This document shows positions 8,546 to 15,325 of a stretch of 64,000 nt of DNA, piece by piece. The position numbers and the translations under genes are program-made. How positions within the stretch are numbered: the stretch's first letter is position 1; each line of letters starts with the position of its first letter. Below the pieces are notes generated by a model, which made no database searches, was not told the origin of the DNA, and worked only from the letters and a program-made list of their open reading frames with translations. The stretch comes from Eubacteriaceae bacterium (GTDB lineage: Bacteria > Bacillota > Clostridia > Oscillospirales > Acutalibacteraceae): contig JAETRQ010000005.1 of NCBI GenBank assembly GCA_021770095.1, positions 1 to 64,000 on the forward strand, written 5' to 3'.

Positions 8546-8740
8546 ATATTTTCATTCCTTTCTCTGTATAATCGGGGTTACAGGGGCGGCAAGTCCCTTT
8601 CGGCAATTTGCCGCCGGTTTTGTGGGCTTCAAAGGCAACACAAAACCTATGCTCGCTATCCTTATGGATTGGCATTACCTGTATAGCCATATATCCACTT
8701 TCTCAAAAAGTGACGATAGTGACGGCTGTGACGGCTTTTC
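8546..8740. other. Candidate oriT region upstream of mobC
   Basis: This 195-bp gap between mobC and the RepA-like gene contains an 8-bp inverted repeat GGCGGCAA (8585-8592)/TTGCCGCC (8608-8615), as often found beside nic sites just upstream of mobC. A 61-codon minus-strand reading frame (8690 to 8505) also spans it, with PKGTCRPCNPDY and overlapping mobC; it may be a small gene but has no clear ribosome site. The oriT call is from position and the inverted repeat only. Confidence 0.35.
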
Positions 8741-9766
8741 CTATATAGAGAATTTATTGTCATCGCCGTCATTGCCGTCATTCTTTTTTAAGTAAATCAG
8801 TCGGCTCGTGCCGGTGCGTTTTGTTTTATATTCGATGCCTTGCGGCTGAAAAACTTCCGAAGAAAATCGGGCAAGCATTTTGGTCACGACATTCGGTGTA
8901 ACCTCGGTTTCGTTGACCTGCGTTAAAAGCTGCGTTGCCGTGCCTCGCCATTCTTTTACTTCCGATACATAATCAACCAGCCGGAAAATAAACTTCGGAA
9001 TTTCTTCACGGTGAATATCCTCCATATCCTTTCGCTCGACCAACTCCCACAAGTGACTGCGGTTGTCAAACTTCAAGGTCAGCTCCTGATATTCAATATC
9101 TCGACCTGTGGCAAGCAGCGTTCCGGTTTCATTGGCACGGCTGCGCTTCAAAACAAAATTCGTATCTGCCGCACCTGTGATACCTGTGGAGCCTGACACC
9201 TCGTTGAACGGATCGCTGACATCTTTCAGCTTCCTGACGTGATGAACAACCATAACAGCGATGCTGTACTTGTCCGAAATATTTTTCAGTGCCGTTACAT
9301 CGTCGTAGTCGCCTGCGTACATTCCGTTTTTTCCGCCGGTGCTTTTTGAATCTCGCACCTTTTGAAAGGTGTCGATAATGACAAGCTTTGTTTTCGGAAA
9401 GTCGGAAAGATACTGCTCAATTTGCTGTTCTAAGCCGTTGCCGATTTGAAAACTCGTTGTGGCAATTCGAAGTTCGGCCGGTGCTTCGTCTGCGATTTGA
9501 TACAGGCGGCTTTGTATTCGTGCGTAAGTATCCTCCAAGCAGAGATAAAGTACATCGCTCTTGTAGGTTTCAAATTCCCACACGGGTTGTCCTCTCGCCA
9601 CTTGAACGCCGAGCCAAAGCATAAGCCAGCTCTTGCCAATTTTGCTTGAACCTGAAAGCACGCTGAGCCCTTGCGGTATCAAGCCGTCAACCACAAATAA
9701 GGTTTTCCTTATCGGCGTTGACAGCAGTGTGTCCGCATCGATTGTTTTCAGCTTTTCAACTTGCAT
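8741..9766 (-). CDS. RepA-like hexameric-helicase-type ATPase
   Basis: The 341-aa protein has a RecA-fold ATPase core with Walker A GSSKIGKS (39-46), Walker B KLVIIDT (127-133) and a downstream HHVRKLKD segment. It matches the AAA_25/RepA-helicase family found in plasmid replication and IME modules. A C-terminal winged-helix-like tail (about 270-330) may bind DNA. It probably supports replication of the excised circle. The start overlaps the upstream HTH gene by 11 nt. Confidence 0.78.
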   Translation of the reverse strand: MQVEKLKTIDADTLLSTPIRKTLFVVDGLIPQGLSVLSGSSKIGKSWLMLWLGVQVARGQPVWEFETYKSDVLYLCLEDTYARIQSRLYQIADEAPAELRIATTSFQIGNGLEQQIEQYLSDFPKTKLVIIDTFQKVRDSKSTGGKNGMYAGDYDDVTALKNISDKYSIAVMVVHHVRKLKDVSDPFNEVSGSTGITGAADTNFVLKRSRANETGTLLATGRDIEYQELTLKFDNRSHLWELVERKDMEDIHREEIPKFIFRLVDYVSEVKEWRGTATQLLTQVNETEVTPNVVTKMLARFSSEVFQPQGIEYKTKRTGTSRLIYLKKNDGNDGDDNKFSI

Positions 9767-9983
9767 TCTTCACACCTTCTTCCATAACATAGTTGATGAC
9801 ATTAACCTTCGGAATCTTAAAAGCGTTTCCGATTTTAACGCCGGAGATATATCCGTTGTTAATCAGGTCGTATGCCAAATGTCGGCTTACGCCGAGCATT
9901 TGTTGAAGCTGAGCTACCGTGACAATATCCGGGTATTCCGGGAACATCATTTTGTAGAGCTCTTTCAATTCTGTTTTTCTCAT
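9756..9983 (-). CDS. Small helix-turn-helix protein (excisionase-like)
   Basis: This 75-aa protein has a MerR/excisionase-type winged helix: TVAQLQQMLGVSRHLAYDLINN followed by GVKIGNAFKIPKVNVINYV. It is the first gene of the rep-mob operon and has a strong AAAGGAGG site. It could act as recombination directionality factor or as operon regulator; sequence alone does not decide. Confidence 0.75.
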   Translation of the reverse strand: MRKTELKELYKMMFPEYPDIVTVAQLQQMLGVSRHLAYDLINNGYISGVKIGNAFKIPKVNVINYVMEEGVKNAS

Positions 9984-10004
9984 CTTCTTAACCTCCTTTG
10001 TGAG

Positions 10005-10031
10005 AAAAAAAGCTGTACGGTGTGTACAGCT
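10005..10031 (-). terminator. Attenuator-like hairpin in the leader of the rep-mob operon
   Basis: On the minus strand AGCTGTAC and GTACAGCT (10024-10031 and 10011-10018) form an 8-bp stem with a 5-nt loop, followed directly by a run of U (10010-10005). It sits after the leader and about 20 nt before the HTH ribosome site, the placement of a transcription attenuator. Confidence 0.6.
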
Positions 10032-10105
10032 ATGTACGAGGCAACAGATAGAATGGAGGTTTCTTTCTGTTGTCTTTTCGCCGTTCTGCCCGAATGTCGT
10101 TTTTG

Positions 10106-10180
10106 TTATCCCTGCCCCCTTCTCAGCGGCGTTGCTTCGCTTGAGTCGTCTCCGACTGTCATCGCAAAGTCATATCCCAT
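10106..10180 (-). CDS. Possible 24-aa leader peptide
   Basis: A minus-strand ATG at 10180 opens a 24-codon frame (MGYDFAMTVGDDSSEATPLR and four more residues, stop at 10106-10108) within the leader of the rep-mob operon, upstream of the attenuator hairpin. No clear ribosome site precedes it, so it may be chance. If translated, it could couple translation to attenuation. Confidence 0.25.
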   Translation of the reverse strand: MGYDFAMTVGDDSSEATPLRRGQG

Positions 10181-10238
10181 TCGGACGGTCATTCAATTTT
10201 AGAAAATCAAACACAGTACAATCTTGATTTGCAAATTT

Positions 10239-10267
10239 ATTATAGCTATGTATTGACACAAAGGCAA
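10239..10267 (-). promoter_or_regulatory. Promoter for the rep-mob operon (divergent)
   Basis: On the minus strand TTGCCT (10262-10267) and TATAAT (10239-10244) have a 17-bp spacer. It overlaps the plus-strand promoter at 10253-10281. About 250 nt of leader separates it from the HTH gene. Confidence 0.55.
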
Positions 10268-10281
10268 TACTTTTGTATAAT
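10253..10281 (+). promoter_or_regulatory. Promoter of the zinc-ribbon-like gene
   Basis: TTGACA (10253-10258) and TATAAT (10276-10281) with a 17-bp spacer make a consensus promoter. Its expected start site near 10288 lies beyond the upstream ATG at 10273, so translation must begin downstream, at 10351. Confidence 0.8.
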
Positions 10282-10350
10282 GTTCTTTGTAGTGATATAG
10301 ATTTGCTAATTATTCAAAAATTCTCATTTTCTAAAACGGAGGTCTTGGTA

Positions 10351-11772
10351 ATGAGCGAAAACCTACTCCAAACAGAAGATAAATACAGTGCCGTGTACTT
10401 TGGATTTGCTCCAAATAGATGGCATATAACAAACGACGAAAAATCTTGCGTTCTTTCCGTGAACGGCGAGTACAATTACTCAAAACTACTTGAGTTGTAT
10501 AACGCAATCGAAGTCGATAAGCGAGAAGAGATTACTTCGGCTGTTACCGGCAAAAAAGAATTTGCTTTATCGGACGGCGAACTTGCTCAAATTAAGCAGG
10601 ATACTGCCGATACGCTTGCTCGTTTGCGAGCCGTTACGCAAAAAATAAATTCTGCATTTGACTTTCTTCCTATGGGCGACAGCAGAACTTATATCTCACC
10701 GATGAACACCGCTTCTGTCTTTTTTTCACCGGGCGAAGGAATTTTGAATTTTCTATATGCTGATTTTGATTCGGCGTATAATGAATGCCTGAATCGCACA
10801 AAAAAAGACCTGCCTGACGAGACAAGTCTTGATATATCTTTACTGACCGAAAAAGAAAAGAAATTGTATTATTATTTGGCTTTAACCGAAACGCAAAAAC
10901 GCTTTAAGCCATTGATAGAAGCGTCGCTGTTTACAGCGGAATTTCCGCCTATTCTGCTTTATTGCTCAAAGCAGGAGTTGACAGACTATTACCGCTACCT
11001 TAAAGAAATGCAAAATAATCTATTGCATTTAATCGAGGCGACATTTGACGAGAATTTTTGCGACGGATTTTTCAATCATCTAACCCATAAAACGAGATTT
11101 GCAGGCTACTGCCGTAAGCAGGGGTTGTCGGCGGAGCAAAAGCGAACGATTGTGCATAGTATCAGCATCATTGATGCCGAACATCAGATAGAAAATGTGC
11201 TTGACGGCTATATCGAAAGTGATTTTGATTTGGATATCAAGATGGCTGCCGCTTCGGAGGTTTCTCCGAGTGTTCAAAAGAATTTGGATAAGCTCGGTTT
11301 TACTATGCCGGAAATGATTGCCTTGTCTGCAATGCAAGCCGACGAGTACGAAACCTGTATTTGCGAAAGTATTGAACAGCAAATTGAGTTTGAACTGATA
11401 CAGTTGTTGAAGTCCGACATCGGAATGCGTAAATGCAAACGCTGCGGTAAGTATTTCATTATGAAAGGCAACTACGATACAAACTACTGCGACCGCATTG
11501 CCGAGGGTGAAACTCGCAACTGCCAAGACTTAGCCGCACAAGAGAACTACAAAAAGAAAATGGCGGATAATGCCGCCATTGGGTTGTATCAAAAGTATTA
11601 TAAGCGCTATGCCGCCCGTGTTCGTGTAAGGCAGATTAAAGAGCCTGATTTCAAAAAGTGGAAGTATCAGGCGATGACAAAGCGTGACGAATGCTCCGAC
11701 GGCAAAATCACCCTTGCCGAATTTGAAAATTGGCTTGAGGGAAGTTTTCCGAATAGGAAGAAGAAAGAATAA
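10351..11772 (+). CDS. Uncharacterised protein with C-terminal zinc-ribbon-like motif (DUF6076-like)
   Basis: The 473-aa protein is mostly acidic and helical. Near the C-terminus is a four-cysteine cluster (CKRCGKYF, then YCDR and a later C in RNCQD) that looks like a zinc-binding knuckle followed by a basic segment, as in DUF6076-type proteins often found on clostridial mobile elements. The start at 10351 is chosen because GGAGG lies at 10338-10342 and the promoter's start site excludes the earlier ATG. Function unknown; it is transcribed away from the rep-mob genes from an overlapping divergent promoter. Confidence 0.65.
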   Translation: MSENLLQTEDKYSAVYFGFAPNRWHITNDEKSCVLSVNGEYNYSKLLELYNAIEVDKREEITSAVTGKKEFALSDGELAQIKQDTADTLARLRAVTQKINSAFDFLPMGDSRTYISPMNTASVFFSPGEGILNFLYADFDSAYNECLNRTKKDLPDETSLDISLLTEKEKKLYYYLALTETQKRFKPLIEASLFTAEFPPILLYCSKQELTDYYRYLKEMQNNLLHLIEATFDENFCDGFFNHLTHKTRFAGYCRKQGLSAEQKRTIVHSISIIDAEHQIENVLDGYIESDFDLDIKMAAASEVSPSVQKNLDKLGFTMPEMIALSAMQADEYETCICESIEQQIEFELIQLLKSDIGMRKCKRCGKYFIMKGNYDTNYCDRIAEGETRNCQDLAAQENYKKKMADNAAIGLYQKYYKRYAARVRVRQIKEPDFKKWKYQAMTKRDECSDGKITLAEFENWLEGSFPNRKKKE

Positions 11773-11804
11773 TCATCCTTTGCCAATAAACAACCAATTT
11801 TTCC

Positions 11805-11838
11805 AAGCGGAACTGTAACAAAAGCAGTTCCGCTTTTA
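11805..11838 (+). terminator. Terminator after the DUF6076-like gene
   Basis: AAGCGGAACTG (11805-11815) pairs perfectly with CAGTTCCGCTT (11825-11835), with a T-rich 3' side. Confidence 0.75.
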
Positions 11839-11879
11839 TAATATTTTCCCGCCTTTCCTTTATAAATCCGCAATAATCC

Positions 11880-11908
11880 TTGATTTTAAGCTTAAAATAT
11901 GCTATACT
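11880..11908 (+). promoter_or_regulatory. Promoter of the small HTH gene
   Basis: TTGATT (11880-11885) and TATACT (11903-11908) with a 17-bp spacer lie 42 bp ahead of the ATG at 11951. Confidence 0.6.
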
Positions 11909-11950
11909 AAAATTGTATAAGTATATCTACCCGAAAGTGAGGATAATTAA

Positions 11951-12139
11951 ATGGATTCCAACATTGAACGCTGGTACTCAATGAAAGAAATTTGCGAATA
12001 CCTCGGCGTCAGCCGTGACACCGTACTCGCTTGGATAGAAAAAAGAAATATGCCCGCCGCAAAAATCGGACGCCTTTGGAAATTCAAGGTCAGCGAAGTA
12101 GACGCTTGGATGAAATCCGGCGTTGCGGCGGATAAGTAA
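11951..12139 (+). CDS. Excisionase-family helix-turn-helix protein
   Basis: This 62-aa protein is a single MerR-like winged helix: YSMKEICEYLGVSRDTVLAWI followed by MPAAKIGRLWKFKVSEVDAWM. Such proteins often precede restriction or defence genes and probably act as local regulators. A GTGAGGAT ribosome site precedes the start. It begins the plus-strand defence region. Confidence 0.75.
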   Translation: MDSNIERWYSMKEICEYLGVSRDTVLAWIEKRNMPAAKIGRLWKFKVSEVDAWMKSGVAADK

Positions 12140-12157
12140 GTTTCGGAGATGTATAAT

Positions 12158-12643
12158 ATGGGTTTTATTGAATCGTATAAACATCTTGAAAAACTATGCG
12201 GCGAAGTATTAAATGACGATAGGCGTATATCCGCTTATATTGATGAAATGATAAATACTCCCCGTGGTTCTTATCTTGTAAGAGGTTGGGATGATGACCT
12301 AAAACAACTGAAACACTACCGTTGGGTTAGAAATCAAATAGCACATGAACCTGATTGCACCGAGCAAAATATGTGTGAACCGTGTGATACTGTGTGGCTT
12401 GACGATTTTTATTCACGCATAATGAATCAAACCGACCCTCTCGCTTTATATTCTAAAGCCACCCAGCCTCGTCAGGCTCAAAAACCGGTACAAGCTCATA
12501 AGCCGGAATCCCATACATACACTTATTCTCAGCCAACTTCTAATCATAGAAAATCATCCCCACAGGCTGCCGGTTGTATGACATTTTTAGTAGGTATTGT
12601 AATTATTGTAGTTGCAATCGTTATAATTTCAGGAATATTATAG
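12158..12643 (+). CDS. Unknown protein with C-terminal membrane anchor
   Basis: The 161-aa protein has a soluble N-terminal domain (about 1-95, with [12 protein letters not shown]) resembling small HEPN/DUF4145-like helical domains. A Pro/Gln/Lys-rich linker follows, then a hydrophobic C-terminal segment (about 140-161, [19 protein letters not shown]), suggesting a tail-anchored membrane protein. The start at 12158 is preferred to 12149 because GGAG lies 9 nt before it. Function not recognised; the HEPN-like resemblance is an inference. Confidence 0.55.
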   Translation: MGFIESYKHLEKLCGEVLNDDRRISAYIDEMINTPRGSYLVRGWDDDLKQLKHYRWVRNQIAHEPDCTEQNMCEPCDTVWLDDFYSRIMNQTDPLALYSKATQPRQAQKPVQAHKPESHTYTYSQPTSNHRKSSPQAAGCMTFLVGIVIIVVAIVIISGIL

Positions 12644-12663
12644 TTCGATTTTGGAGGTGCAAT

Positions 12664-13077
12664 ATGGCACTTGAAAATAAATTAGGGCTGACAAGCTCTG
12701 CCGACCTTGCCCGTGAAGAAGAACGAATCAGCAAGAAAAAGGCTGCTGAACTTTTTGAAAAAGGTGTTTTAGATAATCTTCCTGTCGGCAAGATGAATAT
12801 TGCCCACCCGTTCCGAGAGGGCAACGGTCGCAGCACACGCATTTGGCTTGACCATATCTTGAAAAACAAAATCGGCAAGGTTGTCGATTGGAGCAAGGTT
12901 GATAAAGAAGATTATCTCCTTGCAATGGAGCGTAGCCCGATTAAAGATGTGGAAATCAAAGTGTTGCTAAAAGGTGCGCTGACCGATGAAGTTAACAGCC
13001 GTGAGGTCTATATGAAAGGCATCGACCACAGCTACTACTACGAGGGTTATACAACCTTTAAGACGGAAGAATTATGA
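12664..13077 (+). pseudogene. Fic-family protein with large in-frame internal deletion
   Basis: The 137-aa frame has a normal Fic-family N-terminus ([20 protein letters not shown]) and a complete Fic motif [12 protein letters not shown] with the family's C-terminal tail. The stretch between GVLDNLPVG and [10 protein letters not shown] is missing about 70 residues that usually hold helices of the Fic core, including the flap region. The frame is kept. Loss of the core fold makes AMPylation activity unlikely. A copy of its last about 24 codons lies at 14193-14264. A GGAGG site precedes it. Confidence 0.7.
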
Positions 13078-13097
13078 TAACGAGATGAGGTGCAAAT

Positions 13098-14180
13098 ATG
13101 CCCAACAAGAATTGGCAATTTGAACTTGAAGAATATATAAAACAGGGCGAGCCTGAAAGAGCCGAAAAAAGTGAAGCTTGGCAAACTGCTATCGGCTTGC
13201 AGGCGGTTGATGGGCTGAAAACCTCTGATTATTTGCTGGATACTGCAAAGGACCACATCGAGGGCAAAATTACCATTGACGAGGCTCAGAGGCGAATTCA
13301 CAGCTATTACGAGCAGAGAACCACCCGCACCGAAACCGAAAACGAAACCAAAGAGGCGGACATCGTTTCTGCAAGAATAACCAAGCTTTTAGGCGAAAAG
13401 GCGTTTCAGTTTTCTCCTGCCGAGTGGATTACCATTCACCGCAGATTGTTCGAGGGCGTATTTGACCACGCCGGACAAATCCGTCAGTATAACATTTCCA
13501 AAAAGGAATGGATACTGAACGGTGAAACGGTTATCTACGCTGATTGGGGCAGCATAAAAGACACCTTGGATTATGATTTTGCCACCGAAAAACAGTTTTC
13601 CTATGAGGGACTGTCAGTGGAAGCATCGGTAAAGCACCTTGCAAAATTTGCATCGGATATTTGGCAGATTCATCCCTTCGGTGAGGGTAACACAAGAGCC
13701 ACCGCCGTGTTTATGATTAAGTATATGAAAACTTTTGGGTTCCGTGTCAATAACGATGCGTTCCGTGAGAATTCTTGGTATTTCCGCAACGCATTGGTTC
13801 GTGCAAACTATAACGATTTACAAAAAGGCATTCATTCCACCACAAAGTTTTTGGAATTGTTTTTCTCAAACCTTCTGCTCGGCACAAGCCACGAATTGAA
13901 GAATCGTTATATGCACATTGATTTTGTGGATGAAACCGCTTCCCAAAGTGCCAAAAGTGAAACGCCAAAGTGCCAAATTGACACTTTGAAGTGTACTTTA
14001 GAAGAACTTGCCGTGTTAGATTTAATAAAAAAGAACCCGTCTGTTAAGCAGGCCGAGCTTGCAGAACAAACAGGAAAGTCCGTCAGAAGCATAAAGCGCA
14101 TTATAGACTCTCTGAAAGAGAAACAATATATCCGTAGAGTTGACGGCAAACGCTACGGCAAGTGGGAAGTTTTGGTGTAA
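13098..14180 (+). CDS. Fic-domain protein with C-terminal winged helix
   Basis: The 360-aa protein has an N-terminal region, a Fic core (about 100-260) with motif HPFGEGNTRATAVF (His near 192), and a C-terminal winged helix (about 300-355, AELAEQTGKSVRSIKRIIDSL). Fic enzymes transfer AMP or other moieties to targets. In this variant the usual GNGR becomes GNTR and the final Arg of the motif is Ala, as in a subgroup of Fic/DOC proteins, so activity is uncertain. It lies 20 bp after the deleted Fic gene. Confidence 0.85.
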   Translation: MPNKNWQFELEEYIKQGEPERAEKSEAWQTAIGLQAVDGLKTSDYLLDTAKDHIEGKITIDEAQRRIHSYYEQRTTRTETENETKEADIVSARITKLLGEKAFQFSPAEWITIHRRLFEGVFDHAGQIRQYNISKKEWILNGETVIYADWGSIKDTLDYDFATEKQFSYEGLSVEASVKHLAKFASDIWQIHPFGEGNTRATAVFMIKYMKTFGFRVNNDAFRENSWYFRNALVRANYNDLQKGIHSTTKFLELFFSNLLLGTSHELKNRYMHIDFVDETASQSAKSETPKCQIDTLKCTLEELAVLDLIKKNPSVKQAELAEQTGKSVRSIKRIIDSLKEKQYIRRVDGKRYGKWEVLV

Positions 14181-14192
14181 CATAGTTGCGCA

Positions 14193-14264
14193 GTGTATAT
14201 AAAAAGCATCAACCACAGCTACTACTATGAGGACTATACAACTTTTAAGACGGAAGAATTGTAA
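14193..14264 (+). pseudogene. Duplicated C-terminal tail of the Fic gene
   Basis: Read in frame, these 72 bases encode VYIKSINHSYYYEDYTTFK and TEEL-stop, nearly the same as the last residues of the deleted Fic gene ([23 protein letters not shown]). It has no start. It marks a past duplication around the second Fic gene. The next 140 bp (14265-14404) hold no recognisable gene. Confidence 0.75.
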
Positions 14265-14404
14265 AATTCCAAAGTATCAAATCGATATTTCGGATTGATA
14301 TGAGTCTTTTTCCCCGTATATATCTTATTCTCAAGAACAGCTTTTTGGAATCGTTTGTGCGAAAATTGTGTTTTTTTAAGAAATAATAGCAAAGGATGTT
14401 CATT

Positions 14405-15226
14405 ATGACAATAATTGAAGCCATAAAAGAAGTTTTAAAATTCGAACCGAAAGGGCTTTCTTCAGTAGAAATATATCAGAGAATAATTGATCAAAATCTA
14501 TATCAGTTTGGTGCCAAAAATCCGGTTGGTGTTGTAAATGGCGAAATAAGACGACATTGTATTGGACTTGATTTTCCTACTGCATATCCGGTTAAGCATT
14601 TTGCAATAGCAGGAAAAGAAGGAAAAAAATTAAAATTTATTGTTTGTGAAAATAATAAGTCGGGAAAGACTATTAAACAATCACAAAACGTAATTGATGA
14701 CAATACAGAGTTTTTGCCTGAGGAGAAAATTGCAAACGCTATAGATGAACATCTGCAGCAAATCAAACAGCAATTATTGGATAATATAATGTCAAATCAT
14801 CCTGATTTTTTTGAGCAGTTAGTGGTTGAGCTTTTGCTGAAAATGGGATATGGATACGATAAAAAATCCGGAATTGTAACCGGGGGTTCTCACGATAATG
14901 GTATTGATGGAATAATCAGTGAAGACAAATTAGGTCTTGATCTTATATACATACAAGCAAAGCGTTATTCGAACGCCAACAAAGTTGGCAGAAAAGAATT
15001 ACAAGCCTTTATTGGGGCCATGGGGCATATTCAAAAAGGTGTATTTATAACAACATCTTCATACACTAAAGAAGCATTAACTTTTGCTACTCAACAACAG
15101 CAAAAAAGTGTAAAACTTATCGATGGCGAATCATTGACTGACTATATGGTCAAGTACGGAATTGGTGTTGAAAGCGTTAAAACCTTCAATATTTATAAAA
15201 TCAATTCAGACTATTTTCGAGAGTGA
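14405..15226 (+). CDS. Mrr-like restriction endonuclease with N-terminal HARE-HTH domain
   Basis: The 273-aa protein has an N-terminal winged helix (about 1-50, IEAIKEVLKFEPKGLSSVEI) of the HARE-HTH kind and a C-terminal Mrr catalytic domain (about 130-255). FEQLVVELLLKMGYGYD, the acidic GGSHDNGIDGII near 160-170 and YIQAKRY near 183 match the PD-(D/E)xK core. Mrr-type enzymes cut modified DNA or act as type IV restriction. An AAAGG site precedes the ATG at 14405. Its place before the dnd genes suggests defence, but phosphorothioate dependence is not shown by sequence. Confidence 0.82.
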   Translation: MTIIEAIKEVLKFEPKGLSSVEIYQRIIDQNLYQFGAKNPVGVVNGEIRRHCIGLDFPTAYPVKHFAIAGKEGKKLKFIVCENNKSGKTIKQSQNVIDDNTEFLPEEKIANAIDEHLQQIKQQLLDNIMSNHPDFFEQLVVELLLKMGYGYDKKSGIVTGGSHDNGIDGIISEDKLGLDLIYIQAKRYSNANKVGRKELQAFIGAMGHIQKGVFITTSSYTKEALTFATQQQQKSVKLIDGESLTDYMVKYGIGVESVKTFNIYKINSDYFRE

Positions 15227-15325
15227 TTGTCCGTTTTATGGGACGGATTGTAAGGTATAATTTTCAAGATACAGAGGATGCATTATTGTATCTATTTATA
15301 GGACTATTAGTTAGGAGTTTATCTA

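Noticed and set aside
10273-10350. Upstream ATG extending the DUF6076-like gene
   Set aside because: It lies before the expected transcription start of the consensus promoter and overlaps its -10 box; GGAGG favours the ATG at 10351.
10450-10458. Another GTTCTTTCC copy
   Set aside because: It lies inside the coding part of the DUF6076-like gene, far from the ends and unpaired in spacing; taken as chance.
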